Assembly: GCF_002261335.1 (NCBI RefSeq)
Contig: NZ_NEVL01000003.1
Location: 248,001 to 312,000 of the forward strand
DNA: 64,000 nt
Source: Bordetella genomosp. 1
GTDB lineage: Bacteria > Pseudomonadota > Gammaproteobacteria > Burkholderiales > Burkholderiaceae_B
Reading direction: 5' to 3'
Shown here: positions 16,731 through 26,170 of the stretch, piece by piece
Layout of the letters: each line of letters begins with the position of its first letter
Position numbering within the stretch: position 1 is the first letter of the stretch
The notes under the pieces: model-generated
What the model saw: only the letters and a program-made list of their open reading frames with translations
Told to the model about the DNA's origin: nothing
Databases searched by the model: none
Made by a program: the position numbers and the translations under genes

Positions 16731-17522
16731 ATGACGGGCGCGCAGCCGCAGCTTCGATCCGCCTGGTGGCGCGCCGCGCTGCCCTGGCTCGTGCCGGTGG
16801 GCATCGTGCTGGTGTGGGAGGCCGCGGCCCGCCTGGGCTGGCTCTCCTCGCGCATCCTGCCGGCGCCCGCCGCCGTGGTCGAGGCCGCCTGGAGCCTGGC
16901 GCGCTCGGGAGAACTGTGGGAGCACGTGCGCGTGAGCGCGTTGCGCGCGCTGGTGGGGCTGCTGGTGGGCGCGGGGGCGGGGCTGGCGCTGGGCCTGCTC
17001 AACGGCCTGTCGCGCACCGCCGAGACGCTGCTCGACACGACCCTGCAGATGCTGCGCAACATCCCGGTGCTGGCCCTGATCCCGCTGGTGATCCTGTGGT
17101 TCGGCATCGACGAGAGCGCCAAGCTCGTGTTGCTCGCGCTCGGCGTGTTCTTCCCGATGTACATCAACACGCTGCATGGCCTGCGCGCGGTGGACCCGGC
17201 GTTGATCGAGATGGGCCGCAGCTACGGGCTGCGCGGCTGGACCCTGTTTCGCGACGTGATCCTGCCGGGCGCCTTGCCCGCCATGCTGGTGGGGCTGCGC
17301 TTCTCGCTCGGCCTGGTGTGGGTGATCCTGATCGTGACCGAAACCATCTCCGCGCGCTCGGGCATCGGCTACATGACGATGAACGCGCGCGAGTTTCTGC
17401 AGACCGACATCGTGCTGCTCGGCATCGTGCTGTACGCCTTGCTGGGCAAGGCGGCGGACCTGGTGGCGCGCGCGCTCGAGCGGCGCCTGCTGCGCTGGAA
17501 TCCCGCCTACCAGCCCGCCTGA
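16731..17522 (+). CDS. ssuC: Sulfonate ABC transporter permease SsuC
   Basis: A 263-residue inner-membrane permease with about six transmembrane segments and the cytoplasmic EAA loop at about residues 155-180 (LIEMGRSYGLRGWTLFRDVILPGALP), the contact for the ATPase SsuB. It belongs to the TauC/SsuC branch. It follows ssuD by 10 bases, as in canonical ssu operons. In this genome the partner ATPase gene is displaced downstream behind sfnB and metNIQ. Confidence 0.93.
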   Translation: MTGAQPQLRSAWWRAALPWLVPVGIVLVWEAAARLGWLSSRILPAPAAVVEAAWSLARSGELWEHVRVSALRALVGLLVGAGAGLALGLLNGLSRTAETLLDTTLQMLRNIPVLALIPLVILWFGIDESAKLVLLALGVFFPMYINTLHGLRAVDPALIEMGRSYGLRGWTLFRDVILPGALPAMLVGLRFSLGLVWVILIVTETISARSGIGYMTMNAREFLQTDIVLLGIVLYALLGKAADLVARALERRLLRWNPAYQPA

Positions 17523-17550
17523 CGCCCGCGTCGGCCTTCCGGATGCCGCC

Positions 17551-18786
17551 ATGACCCTGACCGAATCCCTCTATATGGAAAAAATCGAACACGACACCAT
17601 GACCGGCCACCGCGCCGTCGGGCGCGAGCCGGACGTGGCCGCCACGGTCGAAGCCCTGGCGCAGGCGCTGGCGGCCACCGCCGTGGCGCGCGACCAGGCC
17701 GGCGGCCACGCGCACGACGAGCGCGAGCGCATTCGCGCCAGCGGCCTGCTGACGCTGTCGGTGCCGCGCGAGCAGGGCGGGGCGGGCGCGTCCTGGGCCA
17801 CGGTGCTGCGCGCGGTGCGCCGTCTGGCCGAGGCCGACAGCGCGCTGGCGCATCTGTTCGGTTTTCATCATCTGCAGGTGGCCGGCGTGCTGCTCTACGG
17901 CACCCCGGCGCAGCACGATTACTTCCTGCGCCCGACCGTGTCGCGCGCGCTGTTCTGGGGCAATGCGCTCAACCCGCTCGACCGCCGCACCGTCGCGCAG
18001 CGCCGCGGCGAGGGCTTCGTGGTCTCGGGCACCAAGAGCTTCGCCTCCGGCTCCGTGGGCTCCGACCTGCTCACCATCTCGGCCTGGCACGAGCCCAGCG
18101 GCGCGGCGCTGATCGCGGCCGTCCCCACCGACGACCGCGCGGTCACGGTCAACGCCGACTGGGACGCCTTCGGGCAACGCCAGACCGACAGCGGCACCGT
18201 GACCTTCGACCAGCTGGTGCTGGAGCCGATCCAGGTGCTGCAGCGGCCCGACGCGGCGCCCACGCCGCGCGCCACGGTGCGCTCGCAGGTGGCCCAGCTC
18301 ATCATGACCAACCTGTACCTGGGCATCGCGCGCGGCGCGAATGCCGAGGCGGTGCGGTATGTGCGCGAGGAGGCGCGGCCCTGGTTCGACAGCGGTGTCA
18401 CGCGTCATGCCGATGACCCCTATGTGCAGGAGCGCCTGGGCGAGTTCCGCCTGCGCATCCGCGCCGCCGAAGCGTTGGCCGACCAGGCCGCCGAGCGGCT
18501 CGACGACGCGGTGGCGCGCGGCGACGGCGTGAGCGCGGCGATCCGCGGCGAGCTGGCCATCGCCGGCGCCGAAGCCAAGGTCCACGCGCACCGCGCCGCG
18601 CTGGCCATCGGCACCGAGCTGTTCGAGCTCACCGGCGCGCGCTCCACCTCGGCGCGCTACGGCTACGACCGTTACTGGCGCAACGCGCGCGTGCACACGC
18701 TGCACGATCCGGTGGCCTACAAGGTGCGCGACATCGGCCGCTACGCGCTCGACGGCAGCCTGCCCGTGCCCGGCCCCTACAGCTGA
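17551..18786 (+). CDS. SfnB-family acyl-CoA-dehydrogenase-like flavoprotein for sulfur acquisition
   Basis: A 411-residue flavoprotein of the acyl-CoA-dehydrogenase fold, in the branch that includes SfnB and DszC-type FMNH2-dependent oxygenases. Motifs include LAEADSALAHLFGFHH (about 90-105), VSGTKSFASGSVGSD (about 155-170), FGQRQTDSGTVTFD and the C-terminal YDRYWRNARVHTLHDPVAYK. In sulfur operons these enzymes oxidise organosulfur compounds such as sulfones and thiophenes, or assist desulfurisation. It sits between ssuC and metN. The exact substrate is unknown. ATG 17551 is used, although internal methionines at residues 9 and 17 are possible starts. Confidence 0.82.
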   Translation: MTLTESLYMEKIEHDTMTGHRAVGREPDVAATVEALAQALAATAVARDQAGGHAHDERERIRASGLLTLSVPREQGGAGASWATVLRAVRRLAEADSALAHLFGFHHLQVAGVLLYGTPAQHDYFLRPTVSRALFWGNALNPLDRRTVAQRRGEGFVVSGTKSFASGSVGSDLLTISAWHEPSGAALIAAVPTDDRAVTVNADWDAFGQRQTDSGTVTFDQLVLEPIQVLQRPDAAPTPRATVRSQVAQLIMTNLYLGIARGANAEAVRYVREEARPWFDSGVTRHADDPYVQERLGEFRLRIRAAEALADQAAERLDDAVARGDGVSAAIRGELAIAGAEAKVHAHRAALAIGTELFELTGARSTSARYGYDRYWRNARVHTLHDPVAYKVRDIGRYALDGSLPVPGPYS

Positions 18787-18813
18787 TCCCTTTCCCCGCA
18801 ACCGCGAGCCCTC

Positions 18814-19623
18814 ATGACGCACGATTCCCCCAGTTCCACCGTCAGCACCGTGCCGACGCCGGTGATCCGGCTCGACCACGTCAGCAAGTCGTTCCGCATC
18901 AAGGGCACCGCCTTCGATGCGGTGCGCGACGTGTCGCTGTCGATCCGCGCCGGCGACATCTTCGGCCTGATCGGCAAGAGCGGGGCCGGCAAGTCGACCC
19001 TGCTGCGCCTGATCAACCTGCTCGAGCGGCCCGACAGCGGCAGCGTGCAGGTCGATGGCGCCGAGCTCACGCGCCTGTCCAAGCGCGACCTGCGGGCGGC
19101 GCGCCAGCGCATCGGCATGATCTTCCAGCAGTTCAACCTGCTGCAGAACGAAACCGTGTTCGAGAACGTGGCGTTCCCGTTGCGGGTGCACGGCGGCCGC
19201 GGCCGCGACGCGCTGCGCGAGCGGGTCCGGACCTGCCTGGACATCGTCGGGCTGGCCGACAAGGCCGCCAGCTACCCGGCCCAGCTCTCCGGCGGCCAGA
19301 AGCAGCGCGTGGCGATCGCCCGCGCGCTGGCCAGCGAGCCGGCGGTGCTGCTCTGCGACGAGCCGACCTCGGCGCTGGACACCGAAACCACGCGCTCGCT
19401 GCTGGCGGTGCTGCGCGACATCAACCAGCGCCTGGGCGTGACCATCGTCATCGTGACGCACGAGCTGGCCGTGGTGCGGGCGCTGTGCCGCCACGTGGCG
19501 GTGCTGGAGGACGGGCGCGTGATCGAGCAGGCGGAGATCGCCGGGCGCAACGTGCAGCTGCATTCCTCGCTCGGCCGTGAGCTGGTGCGCGAGGCGGACA
19601 ATCCTTACGAGGCGGTGGCCTGA
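18814..19623 (+). CDS. metN: Methionine-type ABC importer ATPase MetN
   Basis: A 269-residue ABC ATPase with Walker A GKSGAGKST (about residue 51), Q-loop FQQFNLL, signature LSGGQKQR, Walker [13 protein letters not shown] and switch His in VTHELAV. The stretch ETTRSLLAVLRDINQRLGVTIVIVTHE is characteristic of MetN. It lacks most of the C-terminal ACT-like regulatory domain of E. coli MetN (343 residues), so feedback inhibition by internal methionine may be absent (inference). It powers the MetI permease that starts one base after its stop codon. Confidence 0.9.
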   Translation: MTHDSPSSTVSTVPTPVIRLDHVSKSFRIKGTAFDAVRDVSLSIRAGDIFGLIGKSGAGKSTLLRLINLLERPDSGSVQVDGAELTRLSKRDLRAARQRIGMIFQQFNLLQNETVFENVAFPLRVHGGRGRDALRERVRTCLDIVGLADKAASYPAQLSGGQKQRVAIARALASEPAVLLCDEPTSALDTETTRSLLAVLRDINQRLGVTIVIVTHELAVVRALCRHVAVLEDGRVIEQAEIAGRNVQLHSSLGRELVREADNPYEAVA

Positions 19624-19624
19624 C

Positions 19625-20287
19625 ATGTGGAATACCTTCGTCGAACTCTGGCCCGAGCTGGTGGTGGCGGTGGGCCAGACCTTCCTGATGCTGGGCATCG
19701 CGCTGGCCGCCTCGCTGCTGCTGGGCGGCCCGCTGGGCATCCTGGTGTTCCTGACCGGCCCCGGCCAGTCGCTCGAACGGCCGCTGCTGCACCGCCTGCT
19801 GGGCTGGACCGTGAACACGGTGCGCTCCTTCCCCTTCATCATCCTGCTGGTGGCGCTGGTGCCGTTCACGCGCACCATCGCGGGCACCTCGATCGGGCCG
19901 GTGGCGGCGGCCGTGCCGCTGTCGTTCGCGGCGATCCCGTATTTCGCGCGGCTGGTCGAGCAGTGCCTGCGCGAGGTGCCGCGCGGCGTGATCGAGGCCG
20001 CGCACGCCTCCGGCGCCTCCGAGCTGCAGATCGTGCGTCGCGTGCTGCTGGTCGAGGCCCGCTCCGGCCTGGTGCTCGCGATCACCGTGCTGGCCGTGAG
20101 CTTCCTGTCGTATTCGGCGGTGGCGGGCGTGGTCGGGGGCGGCGGCATCGGCGACCTGGCGATCCGCTACGGCTACTACCGCTTCCAGACCGACGTGATG
20201 GTGCTCACCGTCGCGATTCTCGTGGTGCTGGTCCAGATCATCCAGATAGCGGGAACGACCGTGGCCCGCCGCATCGACAAGCGTTGA
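19625..20287 (+). CDS. metI: Methionine-type ABC importer permease MetI
   Basis: A 220-residue permease with five to six transmembrane segments. The ATPase-coupling loop is VPRGVIEAAHASGASELQIVRRVLLVEA (EAA motif, about residues 120-147), and the family-typical SYSAVAGVVGGGGIGDLAIRYGYYRF follows. Length and motifs match MetI. It starts one base after metN and is followed by the binding-protein gene, giving the standard N-I-Q order. Substrate may be methionine, its sulfoxide, or another organosulfur compound given the surrounding genes. Confidence 0.92.
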   Translation: MWNTFVELWPELVVAVGQTFLMLGIALAASLLLGGPLGILVFLTGPGQSLERPLLHRLLGWTVNTVRSFPFIILLVALVPFTRTIAGTSIGPVAAAVPLSFAAIPYFARLVEQCLREVPRGVIEAAHASGASELQIVRRVLLVEARSGLVLAITVLAVSFLSYSAVAGVVGGGGIGDLAIRYGYYRFQTDVMVLTVAILVVLVQIIQIAGTTVARRIDKR

Positions 20288-20334
20288 CGCCGATGCAACA
20301 CACTCCCCACGGCAATGCACATCGAGGAAACCCC

Positions 20335-21162
20335 ATGACATATGCAAGCAAGCTGGCCGTGGCCCTGCTGGTGGCCGCGGGATTCACCGCCGCCGCGCAG
20401 GCTGCCGATCCGGACAAGAAGGAGATCGTGTTCGGCGCCACCGCCGGGCCCTACAGCGACCAGATCAAGCTCGGCATCAAGCCGATCCTGGAGAAGCAGG
20501 GCTACACGGTGCGCATCGTCGAGTTCAACGACTACGTGCAGCCCAACTTCGCGCTGGCCCAGGGCGCGCTCGACGCCAACGCGTTCCAGCACATCGTCTA
20601 CCTCAGGAACTTCGCGGCCAAGAACAATCTGCAGCTCTCCGAGCTGGTGAAGGTGCCGACCGCGCCGATCGCGATCTACAGCAAGAAGTACAAGAGCGTG
20701 GACGCCGCGCCGGATGGCGTGACGGTGGCCGTGCCCAACGATCCGACCAACCAGGCGCGCGCGCTGGTGGTGCTGGAGGAGCTGAAGTGGGTCAAGCTCA
20801 AGCCCGGCTACGATCCGCTCACGGCTTCCGAGAAGGACGTGGTGGAGAATCCCAAGAAGATCCGCATCGTGCCGCTCGAGGCCGCGCAGCTGCCGCGCTC
20901 GCTCGACGACACCGATTACTCCTTCATCAACGGCAACTTCGCGCTGGCGTCGGGCCTGAAGCTCACCAGCGCGCTGGCGCTGGAGAAGACCACGCCCACC
21001 TACCAGAACCTGGTGGCCGTGCGCACGGCCGACAAGGATCGCCAGTACGTGAAGGACATCGCCGCCGCCTACCAGTCGCGCGAGTTCCTGGCGGTCACGG
21101 AGAAGTCGTTCGCCGGCTTCGTCAAGACCGATTACCAGCAGCGCCTCGACGCCGCGCGCTGA
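20335..21162 (+). CDS. metQ: MetQ-family substrate-binding protein
   Basis: A 275-residue periplasmic binding protein paired with MetNI. A Sec signal ends near AAAQAADPD (residue 23-24); no lipobox cysteine is present, so the mature protein is probably soluble. Motifs: [31 protein letters not shown] and [26 protein letters not shown] 20335 is chosen over an in-frame ATG 42 bases earlier because GAGGA lies just before it. It is the second MetQ paralogue of the operon, the first being at 13072. Confidence 0.92.
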   Translation: MTYASKLAVALLVAAGFTAAAQAADPDKKEIVFGATAGPYSDQIKLGIKPILEKQGYTVRIVEFNDYVQPNFALAQGALDANAFQHIVYLRNFAAKNNLQLSELVKVPTAPIAIYSKKYKSVDAAPDGVTVAVPNDPTNQARALVVLEELKWVKLKPGYDPLTASEKDVVENPKKIRIVPLEAAQLPRSLDDTDYSFINGNFALASGLKLTSALALEKTTPTYQNLVAVRTADKDRQYVKDIAAAYQSREFLAVTEKSFAGFVKTDYQQRLDAAR

Positions 21163-21190
21163 GCGCGTCGCATGCCGCCGGGAGGCCCGG

Positions 21191-22084
21191 ATGTTCCTGA
21201 ACCCGAACGAGTTCGAACTGATGCGCTACCTCGAAGACGAGGCGGCGCGGCGCGACAGCGAACCGCCGCAGCCGGACGGCCGGGCGGCCCATGCCGTGCC
21301 GCCGCCGGTGGGCGTGCAGCTCGCGCGCCTGTCCAAGCGCTACGGCGCGCGCAGCGTGCTCGACGACATCAGCCTGACGATCCGGGCCGGCGAGTTCGTC
21401 GCGGTGGTCGGGCGCAGCGGCTGCGGCAAGAGCACCTTGCTGCGGCTGCTGGCGGGCCTGGAGCGCCCGGACGCGGCGCCCGGCGCGCTGCGCTTCGACG
21501 GGGTGCCGGTGAAAGGCGCCGACCCGCGCGTGCGCCTGATGTTCCAGGAGGCCCGGCTGCTGCCGTGGCGCAGCGTGCTGGCCAATGTGGGATTGGGCCT
21601 GCCGCGCTGGCGCCTCGGGCAGGCGCGTGACGTGTTGCGCGAGGTCGGCCTGGCCGGCCGCGCCGCCGACTGGCCGTCGGCGCTGTCGGGCGGCCAGCGC
21701 CAGCGCGTGGCGCTGGCGCGCGCGCTGGTCCACCGGCCCGGCCTGCTGCTGCTCGACGAGCCGCTCGGCGCGCTGGATGCGCTCACGCGCATCGAGATGC
21801 AGCAGCTGATCGAGGGCCTGTGGCAGCGCGACGGCTTCACCGCCGTGCTGGTCACGCACGACGTGGCCGAGGCCGTGGCACTGGCCGACCGCATCCTGGT
21901 GATCGACGAGGGCAAGGTGGTGTTCGACGAGCGCGTGGCGCTGGCGCGTCCGCGCGCCCGTGGCCATCCGGAGTTTGCCCGCATGGAGGCGCGGGTGCTG
22001 GACGTGATCTTCAAGCGCACGCCCGCGCCGCCACCCGCGCCACCGCCGGTGATCCAGATCCGGCACCTGCGGCTGGCGGTGTAG
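21191..22084 (+). CDS. ssuB: Sulfonate ABC transporter ATPase SsuB
   Basis: A 297-residue ABC ATPase with Walker [10 protein letters not shown] (about residue 77), Q-loop [13 protein letters not shown] typical of SsuB/TauB, signature LSGGQRQR, Walker [17 protein letters not shown] and [14 protein letters not shown]. The N-terminal 40 residues and a Pro-rich C-terminal tail extend beyond the usual 255 residues. It is the last gene of the organosulfur operon and should energise SsuC (16731), from which it is separated by sfnB and metNIQ. Confidence 0.92.
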   Translation: MFLNPNEFELMRYLEDEAARRDSEPPQPDGRAAHAVPPPVGVQLARLSKRYGARSVLDDISLTIRAGEFVAVVGRSGCGKSTLLRLLAGLERPDAAPGALRFDGVPVKGADPRVRLMFQEARLLPWRSVLANVGLGLPRWRLGQARDVLREVGLAGRAADWPSALSGGQRQRVALARALVHRPGLLLLDEPLGALDALTRIEMQQLIEGLWQRDGFTAVLVTHDVAEAVALADRILVIDEGKVVFDERVALARPRARGHPEFARMEARVLDVIFKRTPAPPPAPPPVIQIRHLRLAV

Positions 22085-22178
22085 GGCGCGTGCCCCCGAC
22101 GGCGCCGCCGTGACCGACCCGGGCGGCGCTTGCCGCGGCGCCGGGCCGGCCCGTGCATCCTCGATCCAATTTTCCTGC

Positions 22179-22196
22179 GCTGGCGTACAAGCCAGC
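22179..22196. promoter_or_regulatory. Inverted repeat upstream of hyuB
   Basis: GCTGGC, six bases (GTACAA), GCCAGC: a perfect 6-6-6 inverted repeat 68 bases before the hyuB start, in the 180-base spacer after ssuB. It could be an operator, perhaps for the AraC-type regulator at 26171, or a small hairpin separating the two operons. The spacing equals that of the element at 12987, but the sequence differs. Confidence 0.25.
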
Positions 22197-22264
22197 CGGC
22201 CCATCGCTCCCTACGCTTGATGCCTGGCCGGCTGCCATGCCGGCGCACGATCGAGGGGAACACG

Positions 22265-24034
22265 ATGAACGAGCACACTGGCCCCGCCATGACGGTGGAC
22301 CCGATCACGCTGGCCGTGGTCCGAGGCGCGCTGGAGACGGCGCAGCGCGAGATGACGCTGACGCTGGAGAAGACCGGCCGCTCCAGCGTCTTCAACCTGG
22401 CGCACGACTACAGCAACGCGCTGTTCGACCATCTTCCGGAGATGATCCTGCAGGGCCAGGACATCCCGATCCACCTGGGTTCGCTCATCCCCGCCATGAA
22501 GGCCGTGGCCGAGTTCTTCGGCGACGACATCCACGAGGGCGACATCATCTACCACAACGACCCGGTCTACCAGGGCAGCCACATCCTGGACTGCTGCATG
22601 TACAAGCCGGTGTTCCACGAGGGCCGGCTGGTGTTCTGGTCGGTGTGCAAGGGCCACCTCACCGACATCGGCGGACCGGTGCCCGCGGGCTACAACCCCG
22701 ACGCGCGCGAGCTCTATGCCGAGGGCCTGCGGATTCCGCCGGTCAAGCTGTGGGATCGCGGCGTGCGGCGCGACGACGTGATCAACCTGCTGTTGTGCAA
22801 CATGCGCGCGCGGCGCAACCAGGAGGGCGACCTGAACGCGCAGTACGGCGCGTGCCGCGTCGGCGAGCGCCACCTGCACGCGCTGCTGGCCAAGTACGGC
22901 CTGGACACGGTGCAGGCCGCCATCGCCCAGCTCAAGAACATGGCCGACCGCCACATGCGCTCGCTGATCGCCTCGATCCCGGATGGCGTCTATCACGGCC
23001 GCGCCCGGCTCGAGGACGCCGGCCACGGCCACGGCGACATGACGATCTCGGCCGAGGTCACGGTGCGCGGCGAGGGCGTGCACATCCGCATCGACAGCCC
23101 GCCCCAGGTGCCGTACTTCATCAATTCGTATGCCGGCAACTCCATGTCGGGCATCTATCTCGGCCTGATGATGTTCGCCCAGGTCCCGCCGCCGTACAAC
23201 GCCGGCCTGTACCGCTGCGTGACCGTGGACCTGGGCCCGCCCGGGACGCTGTGCAACGCCCGCGAGCCGGCGCCCCACGTCAACTGCACCACCACGCCGA
23301 TGGAGACGCTGACCGACGCGGTGCGGCAGGCCTTCGAGGCCGCGGCGCCGGATCGTGTCACCGCCTCGTGGGGGCATGCCAGCGGCGTCAACATCGCGGG
23401 CGTGGACCCGCGCACCGGCGAGCAGTACGTCACGATGGTGCTGGCCTCGATCATCTCGGGCGCCGGCGCGACCCGACAGATGGACGGCTGGCACGCCTGC
23501 GGGCCGCTGTGCTGCTTCGGCGCGCTGAGCTCGGGCGACGTCGAACTGCTGGAGTACGCCTACCCGATCATCATCCATCGCTACGGCCTGCAGGAGGACA
23601 GCGGCGGGGCGGGGCAGCGGCGCGGCGGCCATGGCACCGTGTGGGAGGTCGAGCCGCTCGGCCACGACATGACCGTGATCGCCTTCGGCGAGGGCCGCCA
23701 GATCCCCACGGGCGGCGCCGCGGGCGCCTACAACAGCCTGCCCGAGCGCAAGCTGGGCCGGCTCGAACATCATCACGCCGACGGCAGCGTGTCGCTGCAC
23801 CGGCAGAACACCATTCTTCATGTGGCGCCCGGTGAGCGCGCGCGCAACGTCAATCCGGGCGGCGGCGGCTACGGCGATCCGTTCAGCCGCGCGCCGCAGG
23901 ACGTGGCGCGCGACGTGCGCGACGGCCTGGTCTCGCGCGAGGCCGCGCAGGCCGAGTATGGCGTCGTGCTCGACGCCCAGGGCCGTCCCGACCTGTCCGC
24001 CACCCACGCGCTGCGCATCCGCGATCCCCGCTAA
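22265..24034 (+). CDS. hyuB: Hydantoinase B/oxoprolinase-type subunit
   Basis: A 589-residue HyuB-family protein, the partner subunit of ATP-dependent amidohydrolases/carboxylases (N-methylhydantoinase, 5-oxoprolinase, acetophenone carboxylase). Landmarks: MTVDPITLAVVRGALETAQREM at the start, EGDIIYHNDPVYQGSHILD, VCKGHLTDIGGPVPAGYNP, and the C-terminal NVNPGGGGYGDPFSR. The usual B-before-A order with an 11-base gap to hyuA supports a heteromeric complex. Substrate cannot be told. It follows the organosulfur operon in the same direction after 180 bases. Confidence 0.88.
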   Translation: MNEHTGPAMTVDPITLAVVRGALETAQREMTLTLEKTGRSSVFNLAHDYSNALFDHLPEMILQGQDIPIHLGSLIPAMKAVAEFFGDDIHEGDIIYHNDPVYQGSHILDCCMYKPVFHEGRLVFWSVCKGHLTDIGGPVPAGYNPDARELYAEGLRIPPVKLWDRGVRRDDVINLLLCNMRARRNQEGDLNAQYGACRVGERHLHALLAKYGLDTVQAAIAQLKNMADRHMRSLIASIPDGVYHGRARLEDAGHGHGDMTISAEVTVRGEGVHIRIDSPPQVPYFINSYAGNSMSGIYLGLMMFAQVPPPYNAGLYRCVTVDLGPPGTLCNAREPAPHVNCTTTPMETLTDAVRQAFEAAAPDRVTASWGHASGVNIAGVDPRTGEQYVTMVLASIISGAGATRQMDGWHACGPLCCFGALSSGDVELLEYAYPIIIHRYGLQEDSGGAGQRRGGHGTVWEVEPLGHDMTVIAFGEGRQIPTGGAAGAYNSLPERKLGRLEHHHADGSVSLHRQNTILHVAPGERARNVNPGGGGYGDPFSRAPQDVARDVRDGLVSREAAQAEYGVVLDAQGRPDLSATHALRIRDPR

Positions 24035-24044
24035 GGAGTCCACC

Positions 24045-26129
24045 ATGCAAGGACAATATCGCCTCGGCGTCGACGCCGGCGGCACGTTCACCGACTTCGT
24101 GCTGGCGGGCCGCGACGGCAGGGTCCGCCTGTTCAAGAGCGCCTCCACGCCCCAGGACGGCACCCGCGCGATCGCGGCCGGGCTGGCCCAGATCGCCGCG
24201 GCCCTGGACCGTCCGGTCGAGGAGATCGTGCGGGACTGCGACCTCTGCATCAACGGCACCACGGTGGCACTCAACGCGCTGATCGAGCTCAAGGGCGTCA
24301 AGGTCGGCCTGCTGTGCACGGCGGGCCACGAGGACAGCATCGAGATCCGGCTGGGCCACAAGGAAGAGGGCTACCGCTACGACGCCGACTATCCGCCCGC
24401 CCCGCAGCTGGTGCCGCGCCAGCTGCGCATGCCGGTGCGCGAACGGGTGCTGGCGGATGGGACGGTCCACCAGCCCCTGAACGAAGACGACGTGCGGGCG
24501 GCCGTCGAGGTGTTCCGGCGCGAGGGCGTGCAGGCGGTGGCGGTGTCGTTCGTCTGGGCCCCGGCCAACGACGCCCACGAGAAGCGCGCGCTGGCGCTGC
24601 TGCGCGAGGCGCTGCCGGGCGTATTCGTGTGCGCCGGCCACGAGGTCTATCCGCAGGTGCGCGAATACACCCGCACCTCGACCACCATCGTCAACGCCTA
24701 CCTGAGCCCGGTGATGGCGCGCTACGTGGCGCGCATCGACGACTATTTCCGCAGCCTGGGCGCGCGCGGCGCGGTGCGTTACTTCCAGTCCAATGGCGGC
24801 CTGGCCGTGGGCGAGATCATGCGCCAGCGCGCGGTCAATGCCATCAATTCCGGGCCCGCGTCGGCGCCGCAGGCGGGGCTGTACGTGGCCGCGCCGTTCG
24901 GCATCGACAACATCATCACGGTGGACATGGGCGGCACGTCGTTCGACATCACGATGGCGCGCGGCGGCCAGACCAACCTCAACCGCAACATCGACTTCCT
25001 GCGCCACCGCATCGGCGTGCCGATGATCCACGTCGAGACGCTGGGCGCGGGCGGCGGGTCGATCGCCCACCTGAACGCCTTCGGCATGCTCGAGGTCGGT
25101 CCGCGCAGCGCGGGGGCGAACCCCGGACCGGCCTGCTACGGGCTGGGCGGCGAGGAGCCCACCGTGACCGACGCCAACATGGCGCTGGGCTACCTGCGCC
25201 CGGACGCCGTGCTGGGCGGCACCATCCGCCTCGATCTGGAACGCGCACGCAGCGCCATCACGCGGGGCGTGGCGCAGCCCCTGGGCCTGACGCTGGCGCG
25301 GGCGGCCTACGGCATCAGCACGCTGGTGAACCTCAACATGGCCAACGGCATCCGCCGCATCTCGATCGAGAACGGCTACGACCCGCGCGACTTCGCGCTG
25401 GTGTGTGCGGGTGGGGCGGCGGGCATGCACATCACCGCGCTGGCCGAGGAGATCGGCAGCCGCAGCGTGCTGGTGCCCAAGATCGCCTCGTGCCTGTGCG
25501 CCTTCGGCCAGGTGATCTCCGACGTCAAGTATCACTTCCTGGCCAGCGCCGTCATGCGCCTGGACGCGCAGGCCGACCTCGAGCGGGTCGATCGCCTGTT
25601 CGACGACATGGCGCAACGCGGCCGCGAACTGCTCGGCGCCGACGGCTTCGCGCCGGAGCGCATCCACCTGGAACGCAAGGTCGAGATGCGATACCAGGGC
25701 CAGATCCACGAGTGCCAGGTCGAGGTGCCGCCCGGCCCCGTCACGGCGGCCACCCTGCGCACGTTGCTGCGCGACTTCCACGCGCGCCACGAGCAGCTCT
25801 ACACCTATTCCGAGCCGCACAGCGTGGTCGAGCTGGTGAACCTGGAGACGATGGCGTCCGGCAGCGTCGACAAGCCCGCGCTGCCGGCGCTGCCCGCGGG
25901 CAACGGCGACCCGTCGGCGGCGCTCACGGACATGCGCGACATGCTGTTCGACGGCGAGGGCCGCTGGACCGCCACGCCGGTCTACGACGGCGCCAGGCTG
26001 CTGGCCGATGACCGGATCGATGGCCCGGCCGTGATCGAGGAGCCCACCACGACGCTGGTGGTGCGGCCGGGCTGGACCGCGCAGCTGCACCGCTCGGGTA
26101 CCTACTTATTGACCCGGGGGCAGGCCTGA
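24045..26129 (+). CDS. hyuA: Hydantoinase A/oxoprolinase-type ATPase subunit
   Basis: A 694-residue HyuA-family protein with an ASKHA-type nucleotide-binding N-terminus (GVDAGGTFTDFVLAG, residues 7-21), INGTTVALNALIE, the second phosphate motif ITVDMGGTSFDI and the late GGAAGMHITALA. The complex uses ATP to activate a cyclic amide or ketone for opening or carboxylation. AAGGAG lies eight bases before the ATG. With hyuB it forms a two-gene enzyme, and an AraC regulator follows in the same direction. Hydantoin, 5-oxoproline and ketone substrates are all possible. Confidence 0.88.
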   Translation: MQGQYRLGVDAGGTFTDFVLAGRDGRVRLFKSASTPQDGTRAIAAGLAQIAAALDRPVEEIVRDCDLCINGTTVALNALIELKGVKVGLLCTAGHEDSIEIRLGHKEEGYRYDADYPPAPQLVPRQLRMPVRERVLADGTVHQPLNEDDVRAAVEVFRREGVQAVAVSFVWAPANDAHEKRALALLREALPGVFVCAGHEVYPQVREYTRTSTTIVNAYLSPVMARYVARIDDYFRSLGARGAVRYFQSNGGLAVGEIMRQRAVNAINSGPASAPQAGLYVAAPFGIDNIITVDMGGTSFDITMARGGQTNLNRNIDFLRHRIGVPMIHVETLGAGGGSIAHLNAFGMLEVGPRSAGANPGPACYGLGGEEPTVTDANMALGYLRPDAVLGGTIRLDLERARSAITRGVAQPLGLTLARAAYGISTLVNLNMANGIRRISIENGYDPRDFALVCAGGAAGMHITALAEEIGSRSVLVPKIASCLCAFGQVISDVKYHFLASAVMRLDAQADLERVDRLFDDMAQRGRELLGADGFAPERIHLERKVEMRYQGQIHECQVEVPPGPVTAATLRTLLRDFHARHEQLYTYSEPHSVVELVNLETMASGSVDKPALPALPAGNGDPSAALTDMRDMLFDGEGRWTATPVYDGARLLADDRIDGPAVIEEPTTTLVVRPGWTAQLHRSGTYLLTRGQA

Positions 26130-26170
26130 TCCAGATTGACGGCTGTGTTTCCGCTCGTGGAGAGAGCCCT

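Noticed and set aside
17164-20148. A 994-codon minus-strand open frame
   Set aside because: It is antisense to ssuC, sfnB, metN and metI, all with clear motifs; the product is low-complexity and domainless.
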